Below are positions 43,656 to 53,632 of a stretch of 64,000 bases of DNA, in pieces. The translations under genes were made by a program, and so were the position numbers. The notes under the pieces were generated by a model, which saw only the letters and a program-made list of their open reading frames with translations, did no database searches and was not told the origin of the DNA. Position 1 is the stretch's first letter. Each line of letters starts with the position of its first letter. The DNA is from Sepioteuthis lessoniana (Eukaryota; Mollusca; Cephalopoda; Myopsida; Loliginidae), in assembly GCA_963585895.1 (NCBI GenBank), contig OY757924.1, positions 63,936,028 to 64,000,027 of the forward strand, read 5' to 3'.

Positions 43656-43909
43656 TCAACCCTTACAGACTATTTACATCTTATTTATGAACAGGTTTTG
43701 ACATTAAATCATTTTCAAGTGTTGATTTGCCCTAAAACAACCAGAAACATTCATCATTATAGGAAAAATAACACTACATCAGTGTAAATGATATTTCTCG
43801 TCACTTTTCTCTCGTGGATGCATTTAAGAATGTAGACCCAATTCTTGATGATATTAAAATAAATACAAAAACTGAAATAAAGAGAACGTCACAGACGTGT
43901 TTAAAAACA
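43656..43909. other. Possible S4 tail scrap and unassigned sequence
   Basis: TTTTGACATTAAATCATTTT and GTTGATTTGCCCTAAAAC at about 43695-43740 look like one S4 tail unit without a body. Confidence 0.45.
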
Positions 43910-44072
43910 TGAACTCTTAACACTCAGCTTTATAAGGTACGTATCAAGGTTAAAGTGGAGTAATCCAAGGAAAGGAGCGGTGTCCTCCCCTACACGTTTG
44001 TGTAGTAGCTATTGAAAAGGGAGCCTTCGGGCCGCCCTCGACTACAGTCGCCAACTTTACTTACTTATTAAT
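43910..44072 (+). repeat. S1 SINE, 5'-truncated
   Basis: Starts at CTTAACACTCAGCTTTATAA, without the tRNA-like head, and runs to CTACAGTCGCCAACTTTACT. Confidence 0.8.
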
Positions 44073-45049
44073 CTTCGGTTAATTTCTCCTTTGAAAGTTC
44101 TCGATAGAAAATTACATTATGGACTAGAAGTGAATAAAGAAAGGATATTTCTACGACAAGAATAAATATCTTTATCGGAGAGGTATTGTAGCGTAGTCAC
44201 CGATTACTGCGATGTCAGTGGTTGCTAATCTTCAGAAGATGCTGGAAAAGACATAAATACATATACAACTACATTTTAGCGTTGAAACCTCGTTGCTATA
44301 ATCTATCGGTTAGGCCTCTGATGTCATGGGATCAAGAAAAAACGTATAACAGACATAAGGTTGGTACGGCTTGTTTGGTGTTTTTAATAACATGTCATTT
44401 CTTGTATCTTTGATTTGTTCCACCTTATATATGTGTGTGTGTGTGTGTGTATTTATTAACCCCTCCACATGAGCATGATGAGACTGTCAACTGTTTTAGA
44501 AGGTATTAACATGTTGGGGTTCTTAGTTTGTCCTTTTCCTAGATTATTTACTCTATTAAGGCAAAAGAGCATTGTCGAGCCAACCGTTTCCCAATAAGTA
44601 GAGGAAGAATGAACACATTTCCTACTGCGATCACCATGACACATTATAAGCGACTAATATAAGTGAGAGTGAGCTAAAAAGCTTACGAGTGGAAAAGTTC
44701 ATAGGATTCATTCATATTTGCGGTTTAAATTTTTAACCATGAGATCAAAACACTGTTACAACGATATAAAATTAAACATCATTTGATCAAGTCCCATGAA
44801 AGTATCTTTGTCTGCATATAAACATTTCAGCCTACCCTGTGTATATATACGTATATGTTTATACGTTTTTAGTGATTATCCAACTCCCACTTCTGCTTCT
44901 TGGAGGTTAAACGTAAATAATGACTTCAGGAAGAGGATCCGGGTGCTATATAAAGTATAGTTTATTAAACATAACCTCCTGGAAAATATGTTGAACACTG
45001 ATTTTTTTTTTCCGGGCTGCTACCATTCTAGATAACTTAGGTTTATGGT
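44073..45049. other. Unassigned sequence
   Basis: A short (GT)n at 44432-44450. Small frames have no motif. Confidence 0.4.
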
Positions 45050-45582
45050 TTGATTTACTTTGGTTTTATGGCATATCAACCATTTCAGGTTATTTAATGC
45101 CAAATTCATTTTTATTCATATTAACTGATCAATTTCACAAAATTCAATTTAACTCATAGTTGAAGTGTCAAAAACATGTCTATTCCAAGCTATTCAGTTT
45201 AGTCAACAAAGTTAAATGGCTCCTGGTATTGCTGTGTATCACTAACAATTTAGTTAAACATCAGTTATTTATTTACACACAGTTAATTGTAAAATTAATT
45301 GTAAAAACAGTTCTGTTTCAAAAAATCCTGTTGGGCAAAGGACCCAGCTTAGGGCTATTTGACCCAAAGATAGGACCCTATCAAGTGTTACCACTCCGTG
45401 ACAGAGGGAACCTGGGAGCGATGGTAATGAAAGGGTACTCCGTAATGCCAAAAAGTCTAGCATTACTACAGTCTCACCATCAGATTAATGCCATATCTTG
45501 GACACCCGTGGGGGGTGTCTTACTCCTCTGTAGAAAAGTACTTTGTCTATTCTACTGCCCCAGCCGACTAGGCCATAAAAAC
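45050..45582 (-). repeat. S4 element, minus strand, complete
   Basis: Reversed tail TATGGCATATCAACCATTTC and TATTTAATGCCAAATTC, then internal units (CATCAGTTATTTATTTACAC), TAGGACCCTATCAAGTGTTA and CTCACCATCAGATTAATGC, and the reversed head CCCCAGCCGACTAGGCC. Confidence 0.85.
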
Positions 45583-45989
45583 CTAGATATTTGTGACCTG
45601 GTACCATATACTTAAAATATTACATTTTTTTAGCATATTCATGTCAACAGAAGAAGGGTGTCAATATTTTGAAAAACGGCTTGCTCTGCAGAACGGTGAA
45701 TTGAATTGATATAACAATAAGAGGGTATTTCAAAAGTCCACTAAATGTCTTTTAATAAAGGGGACAAGTTCGTGGACTGTTTTCGCTGGGCAGTAAGGTT
45801 GTCACATGTTAAAAGGCCTGAAGTCTCAGATAAACCAAAGGAATATCTAAAACAGAGCTTTTCAATATTTTTTTACTTGATAACCCATTTGTAACCAAAT
45901 TTTATTTCTATTCCATTTCCATTCAAAGCCTAATAAATAATTATTTAACAATACTATTTTCATTAGTAAAGAATCAATAAACTAAAAAT
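45583..45989. other. Unassigned AT-rich sequence
   Basis: No feature recognised. Confidence 0.4.
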
Positions 45990-46435
45990 TTCCGGGTCTG
46001 CTGGGGTTTTAGAATACACCAGCTTTTTCACTGCAGACAGATGAGACCCCACCCCCAACGTGAGTCCTGGATATGAACAATCTTATGATGAGGTTTCACT
46101 AATAATGGAGTTTCGGGGAATGCGGAGTATTCATTCGTTGCGATCGTCCCCAATTCTATTCTGAATTTTTTGAAATAGAACTGTTTTTGACAATGAAACT
46201 GTATTTATGCTAAACTGAAATAATTGAAATAGAACTGTTTTTGAAATCGAAACTGGATCTTTATGCTAAACTGAATTGCTTGAAATGGAACTGTTTTTGA
46301 CATTTAACTGTGAGTAAGCAAAAAGAATTCTTATACTAAACTGAATTATTTGAAACAGAACTGTTTATATGTATAAAAACGAATTTGGCATTTACAGCCT
46401 ACAATGGTTGATGTGCCACAAAACCAATCCAAAAA
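45990..46435 (+). repeat. S4 element, plus strand
   Basis: Head GGGTCTGCTGGGGTTTTAGA and GAATACACCAGC. The GGTCCTATC block is lost. Four units with CTGAATTGCTTGAAATGGA-type text are present. The tail ends GTTGATGTGCCACAAAAC. Confidence 0.8.
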
Positions 46436-46439
46436 TACT

Positions 46440-47224
46440 AAAGCACTTTGAATTCTTTAGTTATGATTTTCTGGAAAGCATGAGCTTTCTGGGATCACTA
46501 GCATTTCCTTACTAGCTTGTGAGTTCAATCAGAAATCATTACGTTCTGAATTCGAATTGCTTTGCTTTTTGCTTGTTTAAATAATCTACGAGGCTAAATC
46601 AAGATTTCAACATTGAGGAACATGGAAAATCTAATAAATGGGCTCAACAATTGCCGAAAGCCGGGAATATTTAGCAACAGTTATTTTCGTTCATCCAGTG
46701 ATATCCAATTCTTTTAAATGAGTACACAGGCTCCGCTTCAAGTTAGAAAATCATTTTAATATTTTTTTATTTTATTTTAAGAAAGTTATCTAAATTTGCA
46801 CTTTCCCCTTTCAACATCAAATGGAGAAATAATCCATTCCCAAATGTCTTTGAATAGAATATCCTTGAATCGAACTTTAAAGTCTTCTCACATATTTATA
46901 ATCGGGTTTACATCAATAAAGAAATCTTTATTTGCTAATACAAACTAGTAAACACATTCTCTATGGAGCTCTATTCTTTACTTACCTGCAAACATGTTAT
47001 TCACCCTACGGGTCTATTTTGGTCTCTTTTAGAAGCATTGATTGATATGATTTTTCCTATGGTAATATTGTTAATTTGTAATTTCCTTTTAACTATTACA
47101 TGAATTTTTTTATATATTCGTGTACAAGAAATATGGATTTAGATAATGCTGTTTTTTTTTCCGTATTGTAAGATCTAACGAAGATATATGGCTATACAAT
47201 TATTACACATTTTTAAAAAACTCG
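46440..47224. other. Unassigned AT-rich sequence
   Basis: No gene or repeat recognised. Confidence 0.4.
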
Positions 47225-47457
47225 GTTTTGGTTTCTTTGTTTAATGACATATCAACCTTCGTTGGTTATTTGATCCCAAAGCCCTCCTTGTAGAAAAAAC
47301 AGCAGCGGTACTGCTAAACCATAGCTGGTAAGAAAAGATAACAACTTTCCGAAAAATAATAGTCCGAAAGTGAACGTGATTGCGCGACTGGATTTGGATC
47401 TCACTTATTCCGTGGCGGCAGTCCAGCGATTTAATCATTACGTCACGGTAACTACCC
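47225..47457 (-). repeat. S3 SINE, minus strand
   Basis: Reversed tail TTTAATGACATATCAACCTT and GGTTATTTGATCCCAAAGC, then CTAAACCATAGCTGG. The reversed head ends CAGCGATTTAATCATTACGT. Confidence 0.85.
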
Positions 47458-47576
47458 CATTAATGACTGTCAATAAGTTCAATTAATAACATTCAATGAA
47501 ATTTTATTAATTATGTAAGTAAAACAAAACGTTATTTTTCTTATGTAATTTGAAAATTTCATATCTTTCCGGTTAT

Positions 47577-47806
47577 TGCCCAGTCGGCTGGGACAGTAGC
47601 TTCTCTGCAGAGGGGTAAGACCCCTATCAGACTGCTTTCCAGGATATGACACGGAACAATCTGATCCTAAGGTTCGAGTGTTGGTGGAGATTTGGGGAAT
47701 GCAGAGTAACCCTTCATTGCCATCGCTCCCAGGTCCACACATACCAGAGTGGTAACTCCTGATAGGGGTCCTATTTATGGCTTAAAAAGAACTATACTGA
47801 GGTTTC
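47577..47806 (+). repeat. S4 element, head part only
   Basis: CCCAGTCGGCTGGGACAGTA, GAGGGGTAAGACCCC and GAGATTTGGGGAATGCAG, ending near GATAGGGGTCCTATTTATGG. The array and tail are absent. Confidence 0.8.
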
Positions 47807-47849
47807 TTGAGTTTATTGTTGTTGGGTTATTTTTTTTCATTTAAACTTC

Positions 47850-48440
47850 GTATTTATTATCATCATCATCACCATGTCATGCCACCAGCACGGATAACAC
47901 TGTCCCTCTCTCACCACTTTTCCCTATCGTTCATCGTCTATGGCAGGTCTTCAGGGCTACATCCTGTATCCTCACATAGCTGCTGCATGTATGTTCGAGC
48001 TGGTCGCCCTGCTTTTGCTCGGCCATATGTGGGGGTCCATAGGAGTACATCACTTATGAGCTCGTCCCTGCTTCTCCAGCAGTGTCCTGCATGTCTGCTT
48101 TGTCTAACTTGGATAGTTTTCGTGATGGGAGATAGGTAGCCGTATAGTTGGTGCTTTGTGGGGTGTTGCCTCTAGGGCTTGTTCAATATTGCTCGCAGAA
48201 TTCTTGTGTAATTGCCTCCTAGCTTTTTCTCCAGCCGTTTTGTTAGCGTCCAAGTAGTGCATCTATATAGCAATATTGATACGACCGCTGCTTGGAAGAA
48301 ACTGCGTTTCATTTTATCGTCAGGTCTAACTTCCAAATCATCAATAGCTTATCGATAGCTGTCAATGCCTTCGTTAGCCGCTTATCGATGTGTTTTTTGG
48401 TTGATGAGACACTGCTTCCTAAGGAGGCGAACTTGTCTAT
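47850..48440 (-). pseudogene. L-A fragment with (ATG)n tail
   Basis: Tail (ATCATCATCATC) at the low end. The minus strand carries the full C-terminal stretch back to LGSSVSSTKKHIDKRLTKA and FASL near 48435, among the longest L-A copies here. Several frame breaks. Confidence 0.8.
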
Positions 48441-48545
48441 GTTAAACTTAATTGCTTGAAATAGAACTGTTTTGATATCTAAACTGTGTATTTTGCTTAA
48501 CTGAATTATCTGAAATAAAACTGTTTTGTCCTTAACTCTGTGTAT
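48430..48545 (+). repeat. S4 internal units without head
   Basis: Two array units (TTAATTGCTTGAAATAGAAC, CTGAATTATCTGAAATAAAA) lie directly before a complete S4 in the same orientation. Confidence 0.7.
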
Positions 48546-49212
48546 TGCCAAGTCGGCTGGGGCGGTAGAATACATCGACTGCACTTCTGCAAAGGGGTAT
48601 GACCCCCAACGCGTGTCCAGTATATGACAATAAAAAAATCTGATGGTGAGGTTCCAGAAATGCTGGAGTTTTGGGGAATGCGAAGCACCCCTTCATTGCC
48701 ATTGCTCCTAATCCCACACTAGCCAAGTATGGTAGCACCTGATCGGGCCTTCTCTTTTGGTTAAATGGAAGTAAACTGCATACTTATGCTAAACTGAATT
48801 GTTTGAATTAGAACTATTCGATTAAATTGAATAGCTTGAAATAGAATTGATTTTGACCATTAAACTGAGTACTTACATTAAAACAGTACACTTATGTAAA
48901 ACTGAATTGTTTGAACTGGAACTGTTCTTGGCATTGAAACTGTACTTACGCTAAACCGATTTTTTAAAATATAGAACTGTTTTGACATTTAACTGTGTAA
49001 AAAACATCTATACTTATACTAACCTGAATCCCCTGATTTAGAACTGTTTGAATAAACTGATTATCTCGAAAGAGAAATTTTTTGGACTATTAAACTGCGT
49101 ACTGATGATAAACTGAATTGTTTGAAATAGAATAGATTATTTGTCTAAAATGGATTTGGCATTAAATAACCTGCAAAGGTTGATATGCAATAAAACCCAA
49201 CCAACCACCCAA
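48546..49212 (+). repeat. S4 element, long copy
   Basis: Head CCAAGTCGGCTGGGGCGGTA, ACATCGACTGCACTTCTGC and GTTCCAGAAATGCTGG. Five to six internal units follow. The tail reads ATGGATTTGGCATTAAATAA and GTTGATATGCAATAAAACC. Confidence 0.85.
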
Positions 49213-49267
49213 CCAAATATTTACGTTTAGTCACGCCTTGTTACATGTCCTTCCAATGATATTTTTT

Positions 49268-49515
49268 TTATCCCAGTCGACTGTGACGTTAGAATTAACA
49301 GACTGGGTTTCAGCAGAAGGGTAAGATCTCCCCTACCAACGGTATGACACTCAAAAATCTGTTGGTTAGCCTGCAGTAATTCTGGAGCTCTAGGAAATGT
49401 GAAGTACCTCTTCATTGGCATTGCTCCCAGATCCTTTCTGACCCGATGGGCAACACCTGATAGTGTCTTATCTTTCGACCAAATAGAAATATTTGACATT
49501 CAAATTTTATGCAAA
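49268..49515 (+). repeat. S4 element, head part
   Basis: CCCAGTCGACTGTGACG, AGAAGGGTAAGATCTCCCC and ATTGCTCCCAGATCC, then GATAGTGTCTTATC. Array and tail are lost. Confidence 0.75.
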
Positions 49516-49990
49516 TATTTGGACATACGACATCATTTAAACTTAGTAATTCAACCACTTTTGGTGAAAGAAATATCTGAATCGACACTGATTGTATTCC
49601 AATGAAAGAGAGACCTGGTGTCGCATACTCCTAGTGGCAGAAAGATTGAGTAAAGATACAATTATATCCCTTGTAAAGTATAGGGTATTTCAGAAAAAGT
49701 ATATACTTTTTTATTAAAAAAAATTGACAAGTTCCCGTGCTAAACATCTAAATTTTTTCTAGCAGCATGCAGAGAAACAACTCTAAATCATTCGTTTACT
49801 TTTAAATGATTTTTCTTTATTCTGCTTGAAAGAAAAAAAAAACTTAAATATTACAAAAAAAAATTTGGATCTTTTTTTCACATCTGCTTTTAAATTTTAG
49901 GCAGTCGGAATGCGAACTGGTCAAGGTATTTGGTTAAGAAATGATAGCCACATACTTTTATATACCTCGTATTTTAAGTAAAATCTTTCG
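49516..49990. other. Unassigned AT-rich sequence
   Basis: No feature recognised. Confidence 0.4.
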
Positions 49991-50243
49991 GATAGAGATT
50001 GATAAAAGTGTGAATTTTTCTTACGTGATAGAGATTGATAAAAATGTGAATTTTTCTTACTTGATAGAGATTGATAAAAATGTGAATTTTTCTTACTTGA
50101 TAGAGATTGATAAAAATGTGAATTTTTCTTACTTGATAGAGATTGATAAAAATGTGAATTTTTCTTACTTGATAGAGATTGATAAAAATGTGAATTTTTC
50201 TTACTTGATAGAGATTGATAAAAATGTGAATTTTTCTTACTTG
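49991..50243. repeat. 36-bp minisatellite, seven near-perfect units
   Basis: Unit ATAGAGATTGATAAAAATGT followed by GAATTTTTCTTACTTG. All but the first unit are identical or almost so. Because 36 is a multiple of three, an open frame (49941-50306) reads a 12-residue repeat (IEIDKNVNFSYL) through it, but no start context or homology supports a protein. Confidence 0.95.
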
Positions 50244-50329
50244 AGGCTTAATAGAGTATTAAGCAAAAGGAAATGTCAAAATCATCGCAATATTAAATGT
50301 CCATGATTTTCAGTTTCCTGTACATTGCA

Positions 50330-50332
<3 letters not shown>

Positions 50333-50401
<69 letters not shown>
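50333..50401. repeat. (TA)n microsatellite
   Basis: About 34 TA units. Confidence 0.95.
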
Positions 50402-50408
<7 letters not shown>

Positions 50409-50524
50409 ATAATTTGTTTGAAGCATTGCATAAATTATTGTTTTTATTGCATTTATTTTGAAGGCAATTTCATTTTAACAACTAGTAAAATCCCCACTAG
50501 TTTCTATAGAAAATCCAGCACTAA

Positions 50525-51120
50525 ATAACTCTTTGTGCATTTCAAATCAGCGCTTCCTCTCAGTGCCAAAACAAATCACATTAGAAATTAAATTAAACGA
50601 ATTCACAATAGATGTAGCAAGAAAAGAAATTACACACACCATACACTGTATAAAGACCCTCAGAAACAATGATTATCCTATATCAATCATACAACATGTA
50701 AATAATAATAATAAATAACGGAAAATACACATACCCTGTTACTTGAAACTACTACATTTCAGAGAAATTATCACCAACGAAATAACCAGGGCTGTTTACA
50801 AGGAAGGACTAGATATGCAAATGACCAACTCTGAGCCTTCACTACGCCAATACCAAACGAATAAGAATATTGTCACAACATACACTCTGGCCAACTGTCC
50901 AATAAGACATCTAAATATAAGCCAAGCATCTTACACTAATTATCGGTCAATTTGTTTACAATGCCATAATTTTTATATAGGAAGTACAAGCAGAATCCTC
51001 CTCTCCTCATATGTATTAAAGAAAACCTCGACAAACGTGCATTCTAATTCCATAAACATTTAATTGAATGCAAAAAAAAACATTTTTTTTAAATTAGAAG
51101 TATTATAACGTAATGTAGGT
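50525..51120 (+). pseudogene. Penelope-like element, C-terminal end with GIY-YIG domain
   Basis: One frame is open from 50533 to 51063 except for a single stop at 50716-50718. It reads through 'RNNDYPISIIQH' and 'LANCPIRHLNISQ' to YRSICLQCHNFYIGSTSRIL. The last block is the GIY-YIG nuclease start of Penelope-like retroelements, with a Cys pair before FYIGST. After that the frame shifts, and 'HKHLIECKK' follows in another frame, matching the expected H-L-I-x-C end. The polymerase part is not recognisable upstream; a (TA)n tract lies at 50333-50401. The element is a relic. Confidence rests on the GIY-YIG block and its order. Confidence 0.7.
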
Positions 51121-51421
51121 TATCACAGAATTATAGAGGTTTTCGTAATAGCCAAGTTCACCCTCAGATTAACAGTAGAGCGGAATTAAATACTGAATTT
51201 ATCATTAATTAATATGAACAGTTTTTAAATACATATTTACATTTTTTTAAAATCATTACTCACTTTAACAGCAGATTATAATTTAACATTAAATTGATTA
51301 TTACTATAAAAAATTAAATTGATTAGGGCAAGGGAATTCACGTCTCTTCCACGTGGTCTTTCAACACCCCACATGGTACCATGGTTACAACAACCAACAT
51401 AACGTTCTATTATAAAAGCCC

Positions 51422-51448
51422 CTGATGATGAAGTTTTCTACATTGAAA
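51422..51448 (+). ncRNA. Hammerhead-like core downstream of the Penelope relic
   Basis: CTGATGA, TGAAGTTTTCTACATT, GAAA. UGAAG and CUACA can pair at four of five positions around a UUUU loop. It lies about 300 bases after the GIY-YIG region, where Penelope-like elements are known to carry hammerhead motifs. Confidence 0.4.
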
Positions 51449-51614
51449 TTGATTAGATCCTAAATAATCATTTTGCATTGCGTTAGCCTTCCAAATAAAG
51501 ACAATAAAATAGATTATAAATATAGAAATGTATTTCAAAATAGGTAGGTCTATGAAGAGATTTGTCTTCTTTTGAATTTATTTTGTTCTTACATACGTAT
51601 TATATAGGTGTGTG

Positions 51615-51638
51615 TTTCCAGCTTGTTGCTTTCTTCAG
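51615..51638 (-). ncRNA. Hammerhead-like core, left arm
   Basis: The minus strand reads CTGAAGA, AAGCAACAAGCTG, GAAA. It fits CUGANGA-stem II-GAAA, with AGC and GCU pairing around AACAA. Confidence 0.45.
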
Positions 51639-51855
51639 AGAAAGTGAACCCCCAAACCACTCGAAGACACACACACAAACATATAAAATATCAAAGAGAG
51701 GTAAGCAGACAAAAGTAAACACAGTCTAAGAAAAAGGGAGAATAATATCTATTTAAAACCCACAACCACACGGAAAAACATTCAAACTGCGAACAAGAGA
51801 GAGTTCAAGTCTCATTGAGTACTCCATTAACAAGGCCTCGTGACACATAGGTTCT

Positions 51856-51879
51856 CTGACGAAAGCAACAAGCTGGAAA
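51856..51879 (+). ncRNA. Hammerhead-like core, right arm
   Basis: CTGACGA, AAGCAACAAGCTG, GAAA. The same stem II as the left arm. The base after CTGA differs between arms, which is the variable position of the core. Confidence 0.45.
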
Positions 51880-52101
51880 CACATACATATATAACACGTA
51901 TGTAAGACCAAAACAAATACCTTAAAAAATACAAATCTCTTCGTAGACCTACCTATTTTAAAATACACTTTTATTCTTTCTTTGGACCTACAACGGACAT
52001 TTTTATATATAGATATATATATAATTGTTGCGTGCGTGTTTAATTTATTGAGTTGTTTTATGAAAAACATAATCAGATTTAGTCATGTATTTTCTTCCGG
52101 T

Positions 52102-52538
52102 CGGCACGCTCTTGGCTTTTAGCTTTTTGCGAGGCCCGGGGCCTGTCTGGACCTTAGCCCGGAGCGTGGCTCTGGAAAAGGAACAATGGCAGACTTGGGG
52201 CCTTTAATTAGGCACCTAGTTTCGACTAGGCTACCTTCGGGTGGGCGAGCTGCATTTTTGTCTCCTTTGTCCCCCATGTACGGCACTAGACCAAGCGTCT
52301 AGTTTAAGCCGTAAACTGGCACACGTGCCCGGACCGACACCTGGGTTCGTGAAACTGCTTGCCTCATCAGGCTCACATTGCACTAAGTGAGCCGATGAGC
52401 AGCACTGACAAGCAGGGTTCGAGTCTCGATTCGTTCCCGACCTCCCCTCCCCTTTATCCTTACTTTAATCGGCCTTCGGGCTTTTGACCTTGTGTCAAAT
52501 CGTGTCTGGTGGGAGGCAGTGACAAATAAACGGCACGC
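52102..52538 (+). mobile_element. Unclassified GC-rich, hairpin-rich element with 8-bp direct repeats
   Basis: CGGCACGC occurs at 52102-52109 and 52531-52538, with ACAAATAAA just before the right copy, as for a retroposed insert. Inside are several strong hairpins: CCTAGT-TTCG-ACTAGG (52215-52230), ACTAGAC-CAAGC-GTCTAGT (52285-52303), and a 13-bp stem with one bulge (52363-52399). A box B-like GGTTCGAGTCTCG follows the last hairpin. GC content is far above the surroundings. I do not recognise the family. Confidence 0.6.
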
Positions 52539-52544
52539 GAGATC

Positions 52545-53090
52545 ATTGTTATTAAAATGCCCAGATATAACTAAGAAACATAGAATAATCTTTTGGTTTA
52601 CCTGATTTAATTACAAGTCCACCTTAATCAATGCTTTATTTTTTATGAAAAACCTATTTTGCCGTTATATCCCTATAATTTCGAGTACCTTTTAATTTTT
52701 TTTTCCAAATTCTAAATCTTCTTTGTATAACCGAAAAAAATATGATGCATAGAGTTGAATAGGTGGATGCACGTCTTTCCCAGGGCAGTAGCGCTATGTA
52801 AAAGCCAAACAGCTTCGTATAGGATTTGAAATTGCGTTTCCATTTCTATTTTCTTTCAATGATTATCATTTATCTATTGAATGGGTGTATCAGTCTTCAT
52901 CAAATTATTACATGTCTTTAGATTCATCTGGCGTTATATTTCTATAACCATTCCTTATATATTAAAAAAGTATCCAAAATGTAGAAATATCAGTCACCAT
53001 CAATTTCTTTCCGGGATTATTACGCTTCTGTCTCAAAGCGTTTTAAATGAAAAAAAAATACCTAGATGTATTTGTAGATGCGTATATAAA
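52545..53090. other. Unassigned AT-rich sequence
   Basis: No gene or repeat recognised before the next S1. Confidence 0.4.
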
Positions 53091-53091
53091 A

Positions 53092-53323
53092 GTAAGTTGG
53101 CGACCTCAGCCGAGGGCTACCAGATGGCTCCCTTTTCAAGAGGTACAACACCGAGGTGTAGGGGAGGGCGCAACTCCTTTCCTTGGATTGCTCCACTTTA
53201 CCCTGGATACATACCTTATATTGCTGAGTGTTAAGCAAGAAGGTATCAAGTACCATTTTAAAACTCTTTATTAGGACGTGACCTGGGATTGAACCCAGGT
53301 CTCCCGGACCATTGGCGAAGAAA

Positions 53324-53325
<2 letters not shown>
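53092..53325 (-). repeat. S1 tRNA-derived SINE
   Basis: Reversed tail GTAAGTTGGCGACCTC, GGCTCCCTTTTCAAGAGG, ACAACACCGAGGTGTAGGGG and TGCTGAGTGTTAAGCAAG. The well kept head has GGGATTGAACCCAGG (box B reversed). Frames on either strand are shadows. Confidence 0.85.

Positions 53326-53362
<37 letters not shown>
53326..53362. repeat. (TA)n microsatellite at the S1 head
   Basis: About 18 TA units replace the first bases of the SINE head. Confidence 0.85.
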
Positions 53363-53366
<4 letters not shown>

Positions 53367-53384
53367 GTGTAGGTTTGGGCTTAA

Positions 53385-53555
53385 TTTAATGGCTTACCAA
53401 ACTTGGATTTTCACGGCCGAAATCATCCTTGAAGAATCAATGCAGTCATACTATTTAACTCATAGTTTGGAGGATAAGAGGATTAATATCTTTCTTAAAT
53501 AAATATATTAGTACGGCGCAAGTTCGAACTCACTCACTTCAAAACCGAAGTCCAG
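53385..53555 (-). repeat. S3 SINE, diverged, minus strand
   Basis: ATGGCTTACCAAACTTGG, CTATTTAACTCATAGTTTGG and CGCAAGTTCGAACTCACTC (box B reversed). Confidence 0.65.
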
Positions 53556-53574
53556 TACTCTTCAAATTAAGTCC

Positions 53575-53578
<4 letters not shown>

Positions 53579-53628
<50 letters not shown>
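53579..53628. repeat. (TA)n microsatellite
   Basis: About 25 TA units. Confidence 0.9.

Positions 53629-53632
<4 letters not shown>

Larger units (their letters stand above)
51529..51972. repeat. Inverted repeat with arms of about 120 bases
   Basis: 51529-51645 and 51850-51972 are reverse complements with modest divergence: AAAATAGGTAGGTCTATGAA on the left matches TTCGTAGACCTACCTATTTT on the right, and GTTTCCAGCTTGTTGCTTT matches AAAGCAACAAGCTGGAAAC. The spacer is about 200 bases. Each arm holds a hammerhead-like core. The arms may be oppositely oriented ends of Penelope-like elements. Confidence 0.85.

Noticed and set aside
49991-50243. Regular 36-bp repeats that could suggest a CRISPR array
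   Set aside because: Units follow each other with no unique spacers, and the setting is eukaryotic. It is a minisatellite.
49941-50306. 121-codon frame with a 12-residue repeat as a protein gene
   Set aside because: The frame is open only because the unit length is a multiple of three. No start context, domain or flanking exon supports it.
53230-53325. tRNA gene on the minus strand
   Set aside because: The good box B belongs to the S1 SINE head, which recurs in several copies with the same body.
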